NCBI RefSeq assembly: GCF_003182155.1
Contig: NZ_QGTG01000005.1
Location: 1 to 64,000 of the forward strand
DNA length: 64,000 nucleotides
Source: Chitinophaga sp. S165
GTDB lineage: Bacteria; Bacteroidota; Bacteroidia; Chitinophagales; Chitinophagaceae
Direction: 5' to 3'
Shown in pieces: positions 50,404-59,338 of the stretch (the stretch's first letter is position 1; the number at the start of each line of letters is the position of its first letter). The notes beneath the pieces were generated by a model. It was not told where the DNA came from and made no database searches. It was given only the letters and a program-made list of their open reading frames with translations. A program made the translations under genes and the position numbers.

Positions 50404-51348
50404 ATGAAGAAAGACAAAATACTGGTAATCGGCGCCTGCGGGCAGATTGGAGTTGAACTTACACTGGCATTAAGGAAGATCTACGGAGAAGCCAATGTAC
50501 TTGCTTCGGACCTCCGTGAAGAGCATGACCTGCTCAAAGGAACAGGCCCATATGTATCTCTGGATGTCATGAACAAAGAGATGCTGCATGTACTGGTTAT
50601 CCGTCATAATATCACCCAGATCTATCTGCTGGCGGCCATCCTTTCTGCCACCGGCGAGAAGAACCCGCTGCTGGCGTGGCATATCAACATGCAAAGTCTG
50701 CTGAATGTGCTGGATATCGCGAAAGAAGAACACATCGATAAGGTATACTGGCCAAGTTCCATCGCTGTATTCGGACCTAATTCCCCTAAAGAATCTACAC
50801 CACAACATACTATTATCGAGCCTACCACCATTTATGGTATCAGCAAATTTGCCGGTGAACGCTGGTGCGAATACTACAGCCATCGTTATGGCGTAGATGT
50901 GCGCAGCCTGCGTTACCCTGGCCTGATCAGCTATAAATCCGCTCCGGGTGGTGGTACGACCGACTACGCTATTGAGATCTTCCATGAAGCGCTGGAGGAA
51001 AAGAAATATACCTGTTTCCTCTCCGAAGGCACTTATCTGCCTATGATGTACATGCCGGATGCCATCCGTGCTACTATTGAGCTGATGGAGGCTGATAAAG
51101 AGAAGGTTAAGGTACGTTCTTCCTATAACCTGGGCGGTATGAGCTTTTCGCCTAAAGAGATCGCTGCGGAGATCAAAAAACACATTCCTGAATTCACTAT
51201 TAGCTATGAACCGGACTATCGTCAGCAGATCGCCGACGGCTGGCCACAGAGCATGGATGACACCCTCGCCCGTCAGGACTGGGGATGGAAGCCGGAATTT
51301 GACCTGGAAAAGATGACAACGGATATGCTGAAGAACCTCAAAAAATAA
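50404..51348 (+). CDS. L-threonine 3-dehydrogenase, SDR type
   Basis: 314 residues, extended SDR fold. NAD-binding GACGQIG at residues 10-16, catalytic YGISK near 141-145, and the TDH-type segment SAPGGGTTDYAIEIFHEAL near 180-198. The last is typical of the UDP-galactose-4-epimerase-like threonine dehydrogenases that make 2-amino-3-ketobutyrate. A sugar epimerase is less likely because of that block. Monocistronic. Confidence 0.88.
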   Translation: MKKDKILVIGACGQIGVELTLALRKIYGEANVLASDLREEHDLLKGTGPYVSLDVMNKEMLHVLVIRHNITQIYLLAAILSATGEKNPLLAWHINMQSLLNVLDIAKEEHIDKVYWPSSIAVFGPNSPKESTPQHTIIEPTTIYGISKFAGERWCEYYSHRYGVDVRSLRYPGLISYKSAPGGGTTDYAIEIFHEALEEKKYTCFLSEGTYLPMMYMPDAIRATIELMEADKEKVKVRSSYNLGGMSFSPKEIAAEIKKHIPEFTISYEPDYRQQIADGWPQSMDDTLARQDWGWKPEFDLEKMTTDMLKNLKK

Positions 51349-51359
51349 GCAGTTATTCC

Positions 51360-51367
51360 TACATTTG
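51360..51367 (+). promoter_or_regulatory. Putative -7 box of the AraC-type regulator
   Basis: TACATTTG fits TAnnTTTG and lies 22 bases before the ATG at 51390. Confidence 0.38.
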
Positions 51368-51389
51368 GCTTAACGCAAACTCATCGCGT

Positions 51390-52193
51390 ATGAAGCTGGA
51401 GAATGGGAAATATCTGGGGGAGAACAGCCGTACTTTTCATAAAGATGGGCTGATCATCAGCAAAACCACTTACCAGGAAAAGGTATTCGAAGGATGGCAT
51501 TTTCATGAGAATAACCATCTTTCATTTATACTGGAAGGGGGGAACCGGGAATACCGCAAAAATGGCGACAGCGCTGTTATTCCCGGGAATATTATGTTGT
51601 ATCACAGCGGTGAATGGCATCGTAACAACAACACCCAACACCCGTCACAGAATATCAATCTCGAAATAGAAGATAGTTTTTTAACTCATTATGAGGCCAG
51701 CTTTCCCGCTGGTCCTTATAATGAGTTAAAAACATTTCAGACCCACGCACCGTTGACGGCTATTAAGATTTATCATGATTGTCAGGTGGCGGATCAGCAT
51801 AGTACTTTATCTATCCATCAGCAATTACTGGCACTATTACAGACCACCCAGGAAACACGCCAATCCGAAAAACAGTTGTTTGCAGGCCGCACCCTTAATG
51901 TAGTTGAACTGCTACACGACCGCTGGAATGAAAATATATCCCTGAAGGAGTTGTCAGCCGTTACCGAGCTGCATCCTGTGACCGTTTCCAGGCATTTTGC
52001 GGCGTATTTTAACTGCTCACTGGGAGAATATATGCGAAAGATCAGGGTAGGGAAAGCGCTATCCCTTGTACGGCAAACGGATGATTCCCTTACAGATATT
52101 GCCTATGAATGCGGCTTTTTTGACCAAAGCCATTTTACGAGGACCTTTAGAGAACAGACCGGTTTTCTGCCCAAAGACTTCCGGAAGCTCTGA
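51390..52193 (+). CDS. AraC-family transcriptional regulator
   Basis: 267 residues. The N-terminal half is a cupin-like sensor (GWHFHENNHLSFILEGG near residues 37-51, NIMLYHSGEWHRN near 65-77). The C-terminal half (about 170-267) carries two helix-turn-helix motifs of the AraC type (ISLKELSAVTELHPVTVSRHF and LTDIAYECGFFDQSHFTRTF). Ligand and targets are unknown. It is followed by the S41 protease gene. Confidence 0.93.
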   Translation: MKLENGKYLGENSRTFHKDGLIISKTTYQEKVFEGWHFHENNHLSFILEGGNREYRKNGDSAVIPGNIMLYHSGEWHRNNNTQHPSQNINLEIEDSFLTHYEASFPAGPYNELKTFQTHAPLTAIKIYHDCQVADQHSTLSIHQQLLALLQTTQETRQSEKQLFAGRTLNVVELLHDRWNENISLKELSAVTELHPVTVSRHFAAYFNCSLGEYMRKIRVGKALSLVRQTDDSLTDIAYECGFFDQSHFTRTFREQTGFLPKDFRKL

Positions 52194-52279
52194 TCCTTCA
52201 GTATTAAGTTCCCTGCGTCTGCTAAATCCATACTATTTTATGTATAAGGGATGTCTGACCTTTGACAAAAAACAAGGGT

Positions 52280-53293
52280 ATGAACTGCCAAACGATATGG
52301 CTGTCAGTTATTTGCAGCTTCTTTTTATGCACCGTTAAAGCCCAGCTGCTTCCAAAATCAGCAGTATCAGCTGCTATCGGCAAGATGTCGAAAGAGTTAA
52401 AGGATCACTATGTTTATCCGCAAAAGGGCGTCGCTATTGCAGATCATCTAACGAAGAGTTACAAAGCCGGGAAATTTCTTTCTGCCAGCAGCTGGAAAGA
52501 GTTCGCGGACACCGTAACGAAATGTCTGCAGGACTATAGTCATGACGGGCATCTGTACGTACGTTATGACACAGCATTAAGCCGGGAGCTATCAAAGCAG
52601 CAAAGTGAAACCAGTAAAGAAAACAAGGTCTTGGAAAGTAATGAGGAAAAATCCGATCCGTTCTTTTACAGCCCTTCCGCAGCGGATCGTAAGTATGGTT
52701 TTGACAGCATAGGTATAACCGCGGACAATATTGGTTATATCCATTTATCAGAGATCAACATCTCTCGTAAAAGCCTGCCAACGCTATATAAGGCGATGAC
52801 ATCAGTAGCTGGCACCCGCGCACTGATCATTGATCTGCGCGACAATGGGGGAGGTGGCAGCGATACAGGAGCGGTATTCGAGAGCTTCTTTCTACCGGAA
52901 AAAACACCTCTTATAACGTTTATCAGCAGAACAGGGGAGAGAACAACAGATAGTACAGTATCCTGGCTGAAAGAAAAACGATACGACCGCCCCGTCTTTA
53001 TTCTGATCAATAATAAGACAGCATCTGCTGCAGAGGCTTTTACATTTGCTATGAAAAGAACAGGAAGAGCTACTGTAATTGGTCAGCCATCTGCAGGTGC
53101 CGCAAACATGAATGCCTGGTTTCCCATTAATGAACATATTTTCATCTCAGTATCAGAGATGGCTCCGGTTTGGCATGGAACAACAGAGACGTGGGAGCGG
53201 CAAGGCATACAACCTGATTGCCGCGCTGTAACAGAAGGTGAAATAACATCCTGCATCCAAAAGAAGATCGGATCATCGCAGTTTAAAAAATAG
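52280..53293 (+). CDS. S41-family peptidase
   Basis: About 337 residues from the ATG at 52280; a TTG at 52262 is rejected because MNCQTIWLS gives a good signal peptide (about 1-22). The S41 protease domain has the IHLSEINISRK and LIIDLRDNGGGGSDTG blocks and the catalytic Ser/Lys region NNKTASAAEAFTFAMK, followed by GQPSAGAANM. No PDZ domain is obvious. Related enzymes are exported or periplasmic C-terminal processing-like proteases; the substrate is unknown. A terminator follows. Confidence 0.9.
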   Translation: MNCQTIWLSVICSFFLCTVKAQLLPKSAVSAAIGKMSKELKDHYVYPQKGVAIADHLTKSYKAGKFLSASSWKEFADTVTKCLQDYSHDGHLYVRYDTALSRELSKQQSETSKENKVLESNEEKSDPFFYSPSAADRKYGFDSIGITADNIGYIHLSEINISRKSLPTLYKAMTSVAGTRALIIDLRDNGGGGSDTGAVFESFFLPEKTPLITFISRTGERTTDSTVSWLKEKRYDRPVFILINNKTASAAEAFTFAMKRTGRATVIGQPSAGAANMNAWFPINEHIFISVSEMAPVWHGTTETWERQGIQPDCRAVTEGEITSCIQKKIGSSQFKK

Positions 53294-53321
53294 CTTCTTT
53301 CATTTGTAATGAACCTCAAAA

Positions 53322-53353
53322 AAAATGACGAATGCAAAAGCATCCGTCATTTT
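53322..53353. terminator. Bidirectional terminator between the S41 gene and cysN
   Basis: AAAATGACG (53322-53330) pairs with CGTCATTTT (53345-53353), and inside ATGC pairs with GCAT around AAAA. The A- and T-rich flanks serve both convergent genes. Confidence 0.88.
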
Positions 53354-53375
53354 ACCAAAACACTAAAATATTTCA

Positions 53376-54623
53376 TTAGGCCACGAATCCCACAGCCACT
53401 GTCGAGTTGCTAAATTCATCGATCAGTATGAATGCACCATTCGCTGGATTCACATCATAGCTATCTGCGAATATCGGATGTGCGGTCTTCAGTGTGATTT
53501 TACCAATATCGTTCAGCCCCAGTTCTTTTTTGTCTTCCAGGATCTTATTTGAAGTCACATCGATCACATGCTCTATCTGCTGTACTTTAGCCTTTACACG
53601 GTTAATGCCGTGCTGCAGCAGATAAGCTTTACCTGGAACAAGTTTCTGCTGGTCCATCCAGCATACCTGTGCTGAGATCTCTTTCAACAGGGAAGGCGCA
53701 TTCTCCGGTTTGGACAACATACTACCACGGCTGGTATCAATTTCATCTTCAAAAGTGATCACAACACTCTGACGTGCTTCTGCTGTCGTCAGCTGTGTTT
53801 CGAACTGTTCTATGGTTTTGATCTTGCTTTTCTGCTGGGAAGGCAGGGAGATGATCTCATCACCTACATTAAAGTGACCACTCACAACTTTTCCCGCAAA
53901 ACCACGGAAGTCGTGATAAGCCTCCGTTTTCGGACGGATCACGGACTGCACTTTGAAGCGTCCCGGGTGACTGCTGTCAGCGTGGTCAAACGTGATCTGC
54001 TCCAGGTATTCCAGCAGTGAATCGCCGGAGTACCAGCTGATCTTTTCAGAGCGCGCAGCTACGTTCTCACCATAGAGAGAGGAGATCGGAATGAATTTAA
54101 TGGAAGGTGCTTTAAACGTTGCACTGGCAATCATCTGCTGGAAGTCTTCCACGATCTGATTGAAACGTGCTTCACTATATTCGACCAGGTCCATTTTGTT
54201 TACGCACACCACCAGGTACGGAATACGCAGCAGACCGGCGATGAAGAAGTGACGGTAAGTCTGTTCAACGATGCCTTTACGGGCGTCGATCAGTATCAGG
54301 GATACCTGTGCATTGGAAGCACCGGTCACCATGTTACGGGTATATTCGATGTGCCCGGGTGTATCGGCAATGATGTACTTGCGGCTGGGAGTAGAGAAGT
54401 AGATATGTGCCACATCAATGGTGATACCTTGTTCGCGTTCAGCTACCAGACCGTCTGTCAGCAGTGACAGGTCAGTAAAATCAAGTCCCTTACGTTTGCT
54501 GGCGGCGTGCAGCGCCTCCATTTTATCCTGTGGAATAGAATGGGTATCGTAGAGCAACCTGCCTATCAGGGTGCTTTTGCCATCATCTACACTGCCGGAA
54601 GTGGTTATACGTAAAACCTCCAT
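53376..54623 (-). CDS. cysN: Sulfate adenylyltransferase, large subunit
   Basis: CysN is the GTPase subunit that drives APS formation from sulfate and ATP with CysD. 415 residues. G1 GSVDDGKST at residues 10-18, the EQGITIDVAH switch near 64-73, DTPGHIEYTRN near 90-100 and NKMD near 142-145 show an EF-Tu-like GTPase domain, then two beta-barrel domains. There is no C-terminal APS-kinase (CysC) fusion, in keeping with a pathway that reduces APS directly. It is the last gene of cysH-cysD-cysN. Confidence 0.96.
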   Translation of the reverse strand: MEVLRITTSGSVDDGKSTLIGRLLYDTHSIPQDKMEALHAASKRKGLDFTDLSLLTDGLVAEREQGITIDVAHIYFSTPSRKYIIADTPGHIEYTRNMVTGASNAQVSLILIDARKGIVEQTYRHFFIAGLLRIPYLVVCVNKMDLVEYSEARFNQIVEDFQQMIASATFKAPSIKFIPISSLYGENVAARSEKISWYSGDSLLEYLEQITFDHADSSHPGRFKVQSVIRPKTEAYHDFRGFAGKVVSGHFNVGDEIISLPSQQKSKIKTIEQFETQLTTAEARQSVVITFEDEIDTSRGSMLSKPENAPSLLKEISAQVCWMDQQKLVPGKAYLLQHGINRVKAKVQQIEHVIDVTSNKILEDKKELGLNDIGKITLKTAHPIFADSYDVNPANGAFILIDEFSNSTVAVGFVA

Positions 54624-54724
54624 GTTATATTTTTTGAGCGGCGGAGAGCGGGGCTATCCGCGCGATTTATACTAATTGATTGAATCCTGTAAACGGAAAA
54701 GAAAGTGATAGTAGCCGGTGATCG

Positions 54725-55633
54725 TTAAAAATAACCTGCCTGTTTTCTTTTCTCCATCGCTGCTTCAGAGCGTTTATCGTCAATACGGGCGCCTCTTTCA
54801 GATATTTTGGCTTCCAGTATTTCGGAAATAATGTCTTCCAGTTTATCTGCTTCGGAGATCACTGCAGCGGTACAGGTCATATCACCAACGGTACGGAAGC
54901 GCACTTTCTGACGGAAAGGTGTTTCTTCCTCAGTAGTATTCAGGAAAGGAGAGTACGGCCAGTACATGCCATCACGTTCAATGATCTCTCTTTCATGAGA
55001 GAAGTAGATGGATGGGATCTGCAGGTTTTCCCGGCGGATGTAGTTCCACACGTCCAGTTCTGTCCAGTTGGAGATCGGGAACACTCTCACGTTTTCGCCC
55101 AGGTGTATTTTACCATTGAGCATATCGAATAGTTCAGGGCGTTGCATTTTAGCATTCCACTGACCGAATTCGTCTCTTACAGAGAATATCCTTTCTTTAG
55201 CACGGGCCTTCTCTTCATCCCGGCGGGCGCCACCGATGCAGGCGTCAAATTTCAGTTCTTCGATGGCATCCAGGAGGGTTACGGTTTGTAAGGCATTTCT
55301 GCTGGCATATTTACCGGTTTCTTCCTGTACTTTACCCTGATCGATGCTATCCTGTACATTTCTTACAATAAGATCAAGACCCAGTGATTCCACCAGCCAG
55401 TCACGGAATTGGATGGTTTCAGGGAAGTTATGCCCAGTATCTATATGCAATAACGGGAAGGGAACCTTACCCGGATAGAATGCTTTTTGCGCCAATCGCA
55501 CGATAGTGATAGAATCCTTACCACCCGAGAACAGGATGGCGGGGCGTTCAAACTGTGCAGCTGTTTCACGTAAAATATAGATGGCCTCGTCTTCCAATGC
55601 CTGCGGAAACTCCCACTGTATTTTATTGGTCAT
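54725..55633 (-). CDS. cysD: Sulfate adenylyltransferase, small subunit
   Basis: CysD adenylates sulfate to APS as the catalytic subunit. 302 residues, family length. PP-loop SGGKDSITIVRL near residues 36-47, LLHIDTGHNFPETIQFRDW near 62-80, IGGARRDEEKARAKERIFS near 135-153 and the Cys-free C-terminal RGARIDDK match the family. It lies between cysH and cysN, with gaps of 83 and 101 bases. Confidence 0.97.
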   Translation of the reverse strand: MTNKIQWEFPQALEDEAIYILRETAAQFERPAILFSGGKDSITIVRLAQKAFYPGKVPFPLLHIDTGHNFPETIQFRDWLVESLGLDLIVRNVQDSIDQGKVQEETGKYASRNALQTVTLLDAIEELKFDACIGGARRDEEKARAKERIFSVRDEFGQWNAKMQRPELFDMLNGKIHLGENVRVFPISNWTELDVWNYIRRENLQIPSIYFSHEREIIERDGMYWPYSPFLNTTEEETPFRQKVRFRTVGDMTCTAAVISEADKLEDIISEILEAKISERGARIDDKRSEAAMEKRKQAGYF

Positions 55634-55716
55634 AAGTCTTTATTTAAGATGTCCCTGCGGACCAGTTTAATCAATTTAATCTAATATACAGACCTCTTTG
55701 TCTGCCGTTGTTTCCG

Positions 55717-56400
55717 TTACCCGTGCAATCCGCACTCTTTCTTGGAAAGTTCCCACCACCATCTGCCGGCGCGTGGATGTTCTCCAGGTTCGATCGCCCG
55801 TGTACAGGGAGCGCATCCAATAGAGATGAAGCCTTGATCGTGCAATTTATTATAAGGTACGTTCTTCTCTTTCAGATAGTTGATCATTTCATCATACGTC
55901 CAATTGATCAACGGGTTGTACTTATACAGTTGCCTGCTTTCATCCCATTCGATAGCGTGAAGTGACTGGCGGTTTTCGGACTGTTCCGCACGAAGACCGG
56001 TGATCCATACTTTAACGCCTGTGAGTGCTCTGTTGAGTGGCACCACTTTACGGATGTTACAACACTCTTTACGGTTCTCAACGGATTCGTAGAAGCTATT
56101 TGGTCCTTTTTCCAGCAGCAGTTTTTCCACTGATGCGGTTTCGGGGAAATAGACTTCAAAAGGCTTTTTATAGCGGGCGCGGGTGAGGTCCATTAAATCA
56201 TAGGTCTCCTGGAACAAACGTCCGGTATCAAGCGTAAATACCCTGATCGGTAAGTTGGCACGCCAAATCATATCGGCAATCACCTGATCTTCCTGTCCAA
56301 ATGAGGTGGAGAAGGCCACCGCTCCGGGGAATTGTGCTGCCAGATACTGCATGGCAGCGATTGGATCTAGCCCTTCCAGTGCTGTACTGATATTATCCAT
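55717..56400 (-). CDS. cysH: Assimilatory APS reductase, [4Fe-4S] type
   Basis: About 227 residues from the ATG at 56400; an upstream TTG gives a longer, unlikely frame. The PP-loop-like SGG variant is AFSTSFGQEDQVIADM near residues 28-43. The paired Cys motif KECCNIRKV and the later GCAPCTRAI supply a [4Fe-4S] cluster, and the C-terminal ECGLH carries the catalytic Cys. This is the APS-reducing form (adenylylsulfate to sulfite), which fits the absence of CysC. It has a -7 box at 56494 and an 88-nt leader with a small GCAAC-GTTGC hairpin. Confidence 0.95.
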   Translation of the reverse strand: MDNISTALEGLDPIAAMQYLAAQFPGAVAFSTSFGQEDQVIADMIWRANLPIRVFTLDTGRLFQETYDLMDLTRARYKKPFEVYFPETASVEKLLLEKGPNSFYESVENRKECCNIRKVVPLNRALTGVKVWITGLRAEQSENRQSLHAIEWDESRQLYKYNPLINWTYDEMINYLKEKNVPYNKLHDQGFISIGCAPCTRAIEPGEHPRAGRWWWELSKKECGLHG

Positions 56401-56493
56401 GTGAATCTGTCTCAAATAGCCTGGCATCCATCTATAGTTGCCTACAGATACCAGCAATACTTCCTTTAGTTAATTAGCAACTTCTGTTGCATA

Positions 56494-56501
56494 CAAAAAT
56501 A
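56494..56501 (-). promoter_or_regulatory. Putative -7 box of the cysHDN operon
   Basis: On the minus strand it reads TATTTTTG, an exact TAnnTTTG match, giving a leader of about 88 nt for cysH. Confidence 0.42.
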
Positions 56502-56710
56502 CATAAACTCTATAAAAAGGATAGACTTTTTTTGAATACGGCTTGCTGGCATGGTTATTTGTTGTATATCAGTGGCTTATGGTTTGGTTTATGGATGGGC
56601 TTACTGATGTTTTCTGCAGGTCTTAGGTAGTGGAACGGCTGTGCCCCTATAGATCAGTTCTCTCATCCCTAGCAAGGCTGACTTTTTGAATCGTTCGTTT
56701 TTGACGTCTG

Positions 56711-56867
56711 CTGGTTTCAGGTAGGGATAACGGGCTGTACCCCTTTTCGAGCACTATCCATCTGGCTTTGTCAATCGTACGGGCTTTGGGAATATTGATT
56801 AAACCCCTGTCAATCGTATAGAGGCTCTACAAGGGCTAATGCCCGTTATCTCCTCCTGAAACCGCTG
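56711..56867. repeat. Palindrome-ended element, copy 1
   Basis: The left arm (56711-56752) begins CTGGTTTCAGG and contains ATAACGGGC and CCCTT. The right arm (56824-56867) is its imperfect reverse complement, about 32 of 42 positions. The spacer is 71 bases. Inside, TGTCAATCGTA occurs twice as a direct repeat. Read on the minus strand, its spacer resembles that of copy 2 (shared TACGATTGA then AAAGCC). Confidence 0.75.
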
Positions 56868-57123
56868 GAGATCAATTCTCTGACTCATGGCAGGCAGGTA
56901 ATATTCAGGACTCTAATTGTCTCCATAGGTTTCGATATGATAGTTATCATTAGAAGGGTAGGGGCGGAGAAAACGGGGAAATACTTATGATTTGGTGTTC
57001 TCAGCTAATTAGAACTCAATGTAATATTCAATGAATATTAGTCGAATAACTGGTTATTGGATGTTCATGAGAGATAGCAACCTCATACAGCCTTAAAAAT
57101 AGGTGGGAGCCGGAAGTAGCGGA

Positions 57124-57265
57124 CGGTTTCAGATGGAGATCGCGGGCCTTCGGCTCTTTGAGATACGCTTGATATAGCTAAATAATGCCCCAAGGTCTAT
57201 ACGATTGAAAAAGCCTAATAGAAATCCAACCAAAGAGGCGCCGACCGCGGTCCCATCTGAAACCG
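57124..57265. repeat. Palindrome-ended element, copy 2 (inverted)
   Basis: The left arm (57124-57160) begins CGGTTTCAGATGG. The right arm (57231-57265) is its reverse complement with small indels and ends in the same CTCTTTG block. The 70-base spacer contains TACGATTGA and AAAGCC, as in the reverse complement of copy 1. Thus copies 1 and 2 are the same kind of element in opposite orientation. Confidence 0.75.
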
Positions 57266-57370
57266 CAACGCGTTTCCTATCCCAACAATTTCCCCCAACA
57301 AACCATAACGTACCGCTTGAATATCAGGACTCCGGCAAGAGAAATACAAAGTGGAAATCCAGGACAATAA

Positions 57371-57393
57371 AAAAGCCGGAGATCAACCCCGGC
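57371..57393 (-). terminator. Terminator of the Rrf2 regulator gene
   Basis: GCCGG (57375-57379) pairs with CCGGC (57389-57393). On the minus strand it is followed by TTTTTTATTG. The stem is short, so the call is moderate. Confidence 0.7.
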
Positions 57394-57404
57394 CTTCAAA
57401 AAGA

Positions 57405-57833
57405 TTATAATATCGAAACATTCCTTGTTAATATGTCCTTCAGCGTCTTATTCTCAAGGATCTTCAACGTCGCATCCCGCACCTTGCTCATGACATCGTT
57501 CAGCCCACATACTGCTTCATCCCGGCAATTCTCACACCTTTCATAGTAATTGAGACTTACACAAGGAAGCAGCGCAATTGCACCATCCAGCAAGCGGATA
57601 ATCTTTGCCAAAGGTATCTCCTTCGGAGTCTTCAGCAGGTAATAGCCCCCGCCTTTTCCTTTCTTGCTTCCCAAAATTCCGGCATTCTTCAACTCCAGAA
57701 GAATGTTCTCAAGAAACTTGATGGAGATGTTCTTCTCCTGGGCGATTTCCGAGATGAGAATGGGACCTTTATCTGCATTTTCTGCCAGGTGTATGAGCGC
57801 GTGAAAAGCGTATTGCGTTTTTTTAGACAACAT
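57405..57833 (-). CDS. Rrf2-family transcriptional regulator
   Basis: 142 residues. Winged-helix DNA-binding region about 1-70 (ISEIAQEKNISIKFLENILLELKNAGI and the GKGGGYYL wing), then a dimer helix. Cysteines 91, 100, 103 and 109 in the C-terminal half may bind a Fe-S cluster as in IscR-type members. CymR-like Rrf2 proteins without a cluster also exist. It is upstream of the cys genes on the same strand and so a candidate sulfur regulator; the distance of about 1 kb weakens the inference. It has its own -7 box. Confidence 0.92.
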   Translation of the reverse strand: MLSKKTQYAFHALIHLAENADKGPILISEIAQEKNISIKFLENILLELKNAGILGSKKGKGGGYYLLKTPKEIPLAKIIRLLDGAIALLPCVSLNYYERCENCRDEAVCGLNDVMSKVRDATLKILENKTLKDILTRNVSIL

Positions 57834-57873
57834 ATCGATTGATTTGCATCCCTCCCAGATGTTCTTATTACTG

Positions 57874-57881
57874 CAAAGATA
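57874..57881 (-). promoter_or_regulatory. Putative -7 box of the Rrf2 gene
   Basis: On the minus strand it reads TATCTTTG, an exact TAnnTTTG match about 40 bases before the start codon and just after the dapB stop. Confidence 0.42.
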
Positions 57882-57896
57882 ACAGCTTTTTGCGTC

Positions 57897-58613
57897 TTAC
57901 AGGCTCAGTACATCCTTCATACTGAAGATACCCGTTTTGCCTTTAAGCCATTCAGCAGCAATGACAGCACCGGAAGCGAATCCTTCACGGGAATGGGCGG
58001 TATGTGTAATGGTAATATCGTCAATAGCAGAGGTATAAGTGATGCTGTGCGTACCCGGAGCCGGATCAATACGTTTTGAAACGATAGAAAGCTGTTCCGG
58101 TTGAGCGTTTTCACTATTTACCCACTCCTGTTTGCGGCGTACTTTCTCCATTAGCTGTTCAGCCAGGGTGATAGCGGTACCGCTCGGAGCATCTCTCTTC
58201 TGGGTGTGATGGATCTCTTCCATTGTTACTTCATATTGAGGCTGGTTCGCCATTAATTCAGCAAGCCGTTTATTCACCTCGAAGAAGATATTCACGCCCA
58301 CGCTGAAGTTGCTGGCATAAAGGAATGCCTTTTTCTGCTCCAGGCACAAAGATTCTACGGCAGGGAGGTGTTCCAGCCAGCCGGTGCTGCCACAAACGAC
58401 AGGGACATTAGCAGCGAAGCACTTCAGTATGTTATTATAGGCTGTTTCAGGACCGGTAAATTCAATAGCAACATCTGCCTTGCTAAGTTCATCTTTTTCC
58501 ATCAGGTGCTGACTGTTCAGGTCAATGCGATGAACGATCTCATGTCCTTTGGCAACGGCGATCGCCTCAATTGCCTTTCCCATTTTTCCGTAACCGATAA
58601 GCGCTATTTTCAT
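57897..58613 (-). CDS. dapB: 4-Hydroxy-tetrahydrodipicolinate reductase
   Basis: DapB acts in lysine and diaminopimelate synthesis, using NAD(P)H. 238 residues, family length. The Rossmann motif IGYGKMGKAIEAIA near residues 5-18, the linker ASNFSVGVNIF near 101-111, and the catalytic loop EEIHHTQKRDAPSGTA near 132-147 are present. It is followed by the Rrf2 gene and preceded by the DUF5683 gene, all on the minus strand. Confidence 0.97.
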   Translation of the reverse strand: MKIALIGYGKMGKAIEAIAVAKGHEIVHRIDLNSQHLMEKDELSKADVAIEFTGPETAYNNILKCFAANVPVVCGSTGWLEHLPAVESLCLEQKKAFLYASNFSVGVNIFFEVNKRLAELMANQPQYEVTMEEIHHTQKRDAPSGTAITLAEQLMEKVRRKQEWVNSENAQPEQLSIVSKRIDPAPGTHSITYTSAIDDITITHTAHSREGFASGAVIAAEWLKGKTGIFSMKDVLSL

Positions 58614-58648
58614 AATATTAATGATGTACTATTAGTAGAGGGGAGGAA

Positions 58649-59338
58649 TTACCACTTGTTGCCAAGGGCGATTTGATTGTTGTATTTCTTCTTGCCACCA
58701 ATGGAGAACCGGAGACTGAGTCCCAATGCCTGGTTATTGATAACGGTCGGCACTATCTTCATACTTAGGTCGTCCGACATATTGAAGTCCTTCAGGTGAG
58801 CAAATACTGTAGCATCCACAATGTTCAGCCCATAGGCCAGTACAAATACAAGCACGGAGTAATCGACATATTCCCGGTAAGCATCACGCAGGAATTTAAG
58901 ACCATTGTCACTGTATAATCCAACATAGTCATCCACAGTATCCGCGTTACCGTCCAAACGGATACGATAGGCGTTCCGGAAGGTGCGGTAATTGTCCATG
59001 TTAATAATAAAGGTACCGGTAGTGATGCCGAGAGCGGCATATACCAGGGGGATCTTCCAGTATTGCCTATTGTAGGCCTGTCCGAGACCTGGCAGTACAG
59101 CCGAATAAAACGCTGCCTTCCGCGGACTGTGGATCGTTGGCGCGACAGGTTTTACTGAATCTCTTTTAACGTAAAGTTCTGTAGTGTCTTTCCGGCTGTC
59201 AGGCTGCTGTTTCCGCAGGTATGCAGCTTTAGTGCTGTCCTGGGCAAGCAGGGTAACAGGCAGGCAAATAATTACCGGTAATACCAGTAAACAAAGACGT
59301 AATAAATAAGAAAATCTATTCCCGGACTGTTTAGCCAC
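58649..59338 (-). CDS. DUF5683 membrane-associated protein
   Basis: 229 residues. A signal or anchor segment (about 12-32) ends near LLAQD. The DUF5683 core begins at SPRKAAFYSAVLPGLGQAYN near residues 70-89, with a hydrophobic pair (IPLVYAALGITTGTFII; VDYSVLVFVLAYGLNI). The family is common in Bacteroidota beside parAB; its function is unknown. It overlaps parB by 8 bases, so translation is coupled. Confidence 0.88.
   Translation of the reverse strand: MAKQSGNRFSYLLRLCLLVLPVIICLPVTLLAQDSTKAAYLRKQQPDSRKDTTELYVKRDSVKPVAPTIHSPRKAAFYSAVLPGLGQAYNRQYWKIPLVYAALGITTGTFIINMDNYRTFRNAYRIRLDGNADTVDDYVGLYSDNGLKFLRDAYREYVDYSVLVFVLAYGLNIVDATVFAHLKDFNMSDDLSMKIVPTVINNQALGLSLRFSIGGKKKYNNQIALGNKW

Larger units (their letters stand above)
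56502..57370. other. Non-coding stretch upstream of the cys genes
   Basis: About 870 bases with no convincing gene; stops are frequent on both strands and the open frames are short. It carries two palindrome-ended elements (56711-56867 and 57124-57265). No known riboswitch was recognised. The part between the elements shows only short inverted pairs such as TGATA and TATCA near 56937. Confidence 0.7.

Noticed and set aside
55560..55580. Partial parS-like sequence TGTTTCACGT within cysD
   Set aside because: Only one half of the 16-base parS palindrome is present and it lies in coding sequence.
56502..57370. A SAM or other sulfur riboswitch upstream of cysH
   Set aside because: No recognised riboswitch core was found, and the palindrome-ended elements are hundreds of bases from the cysH start.
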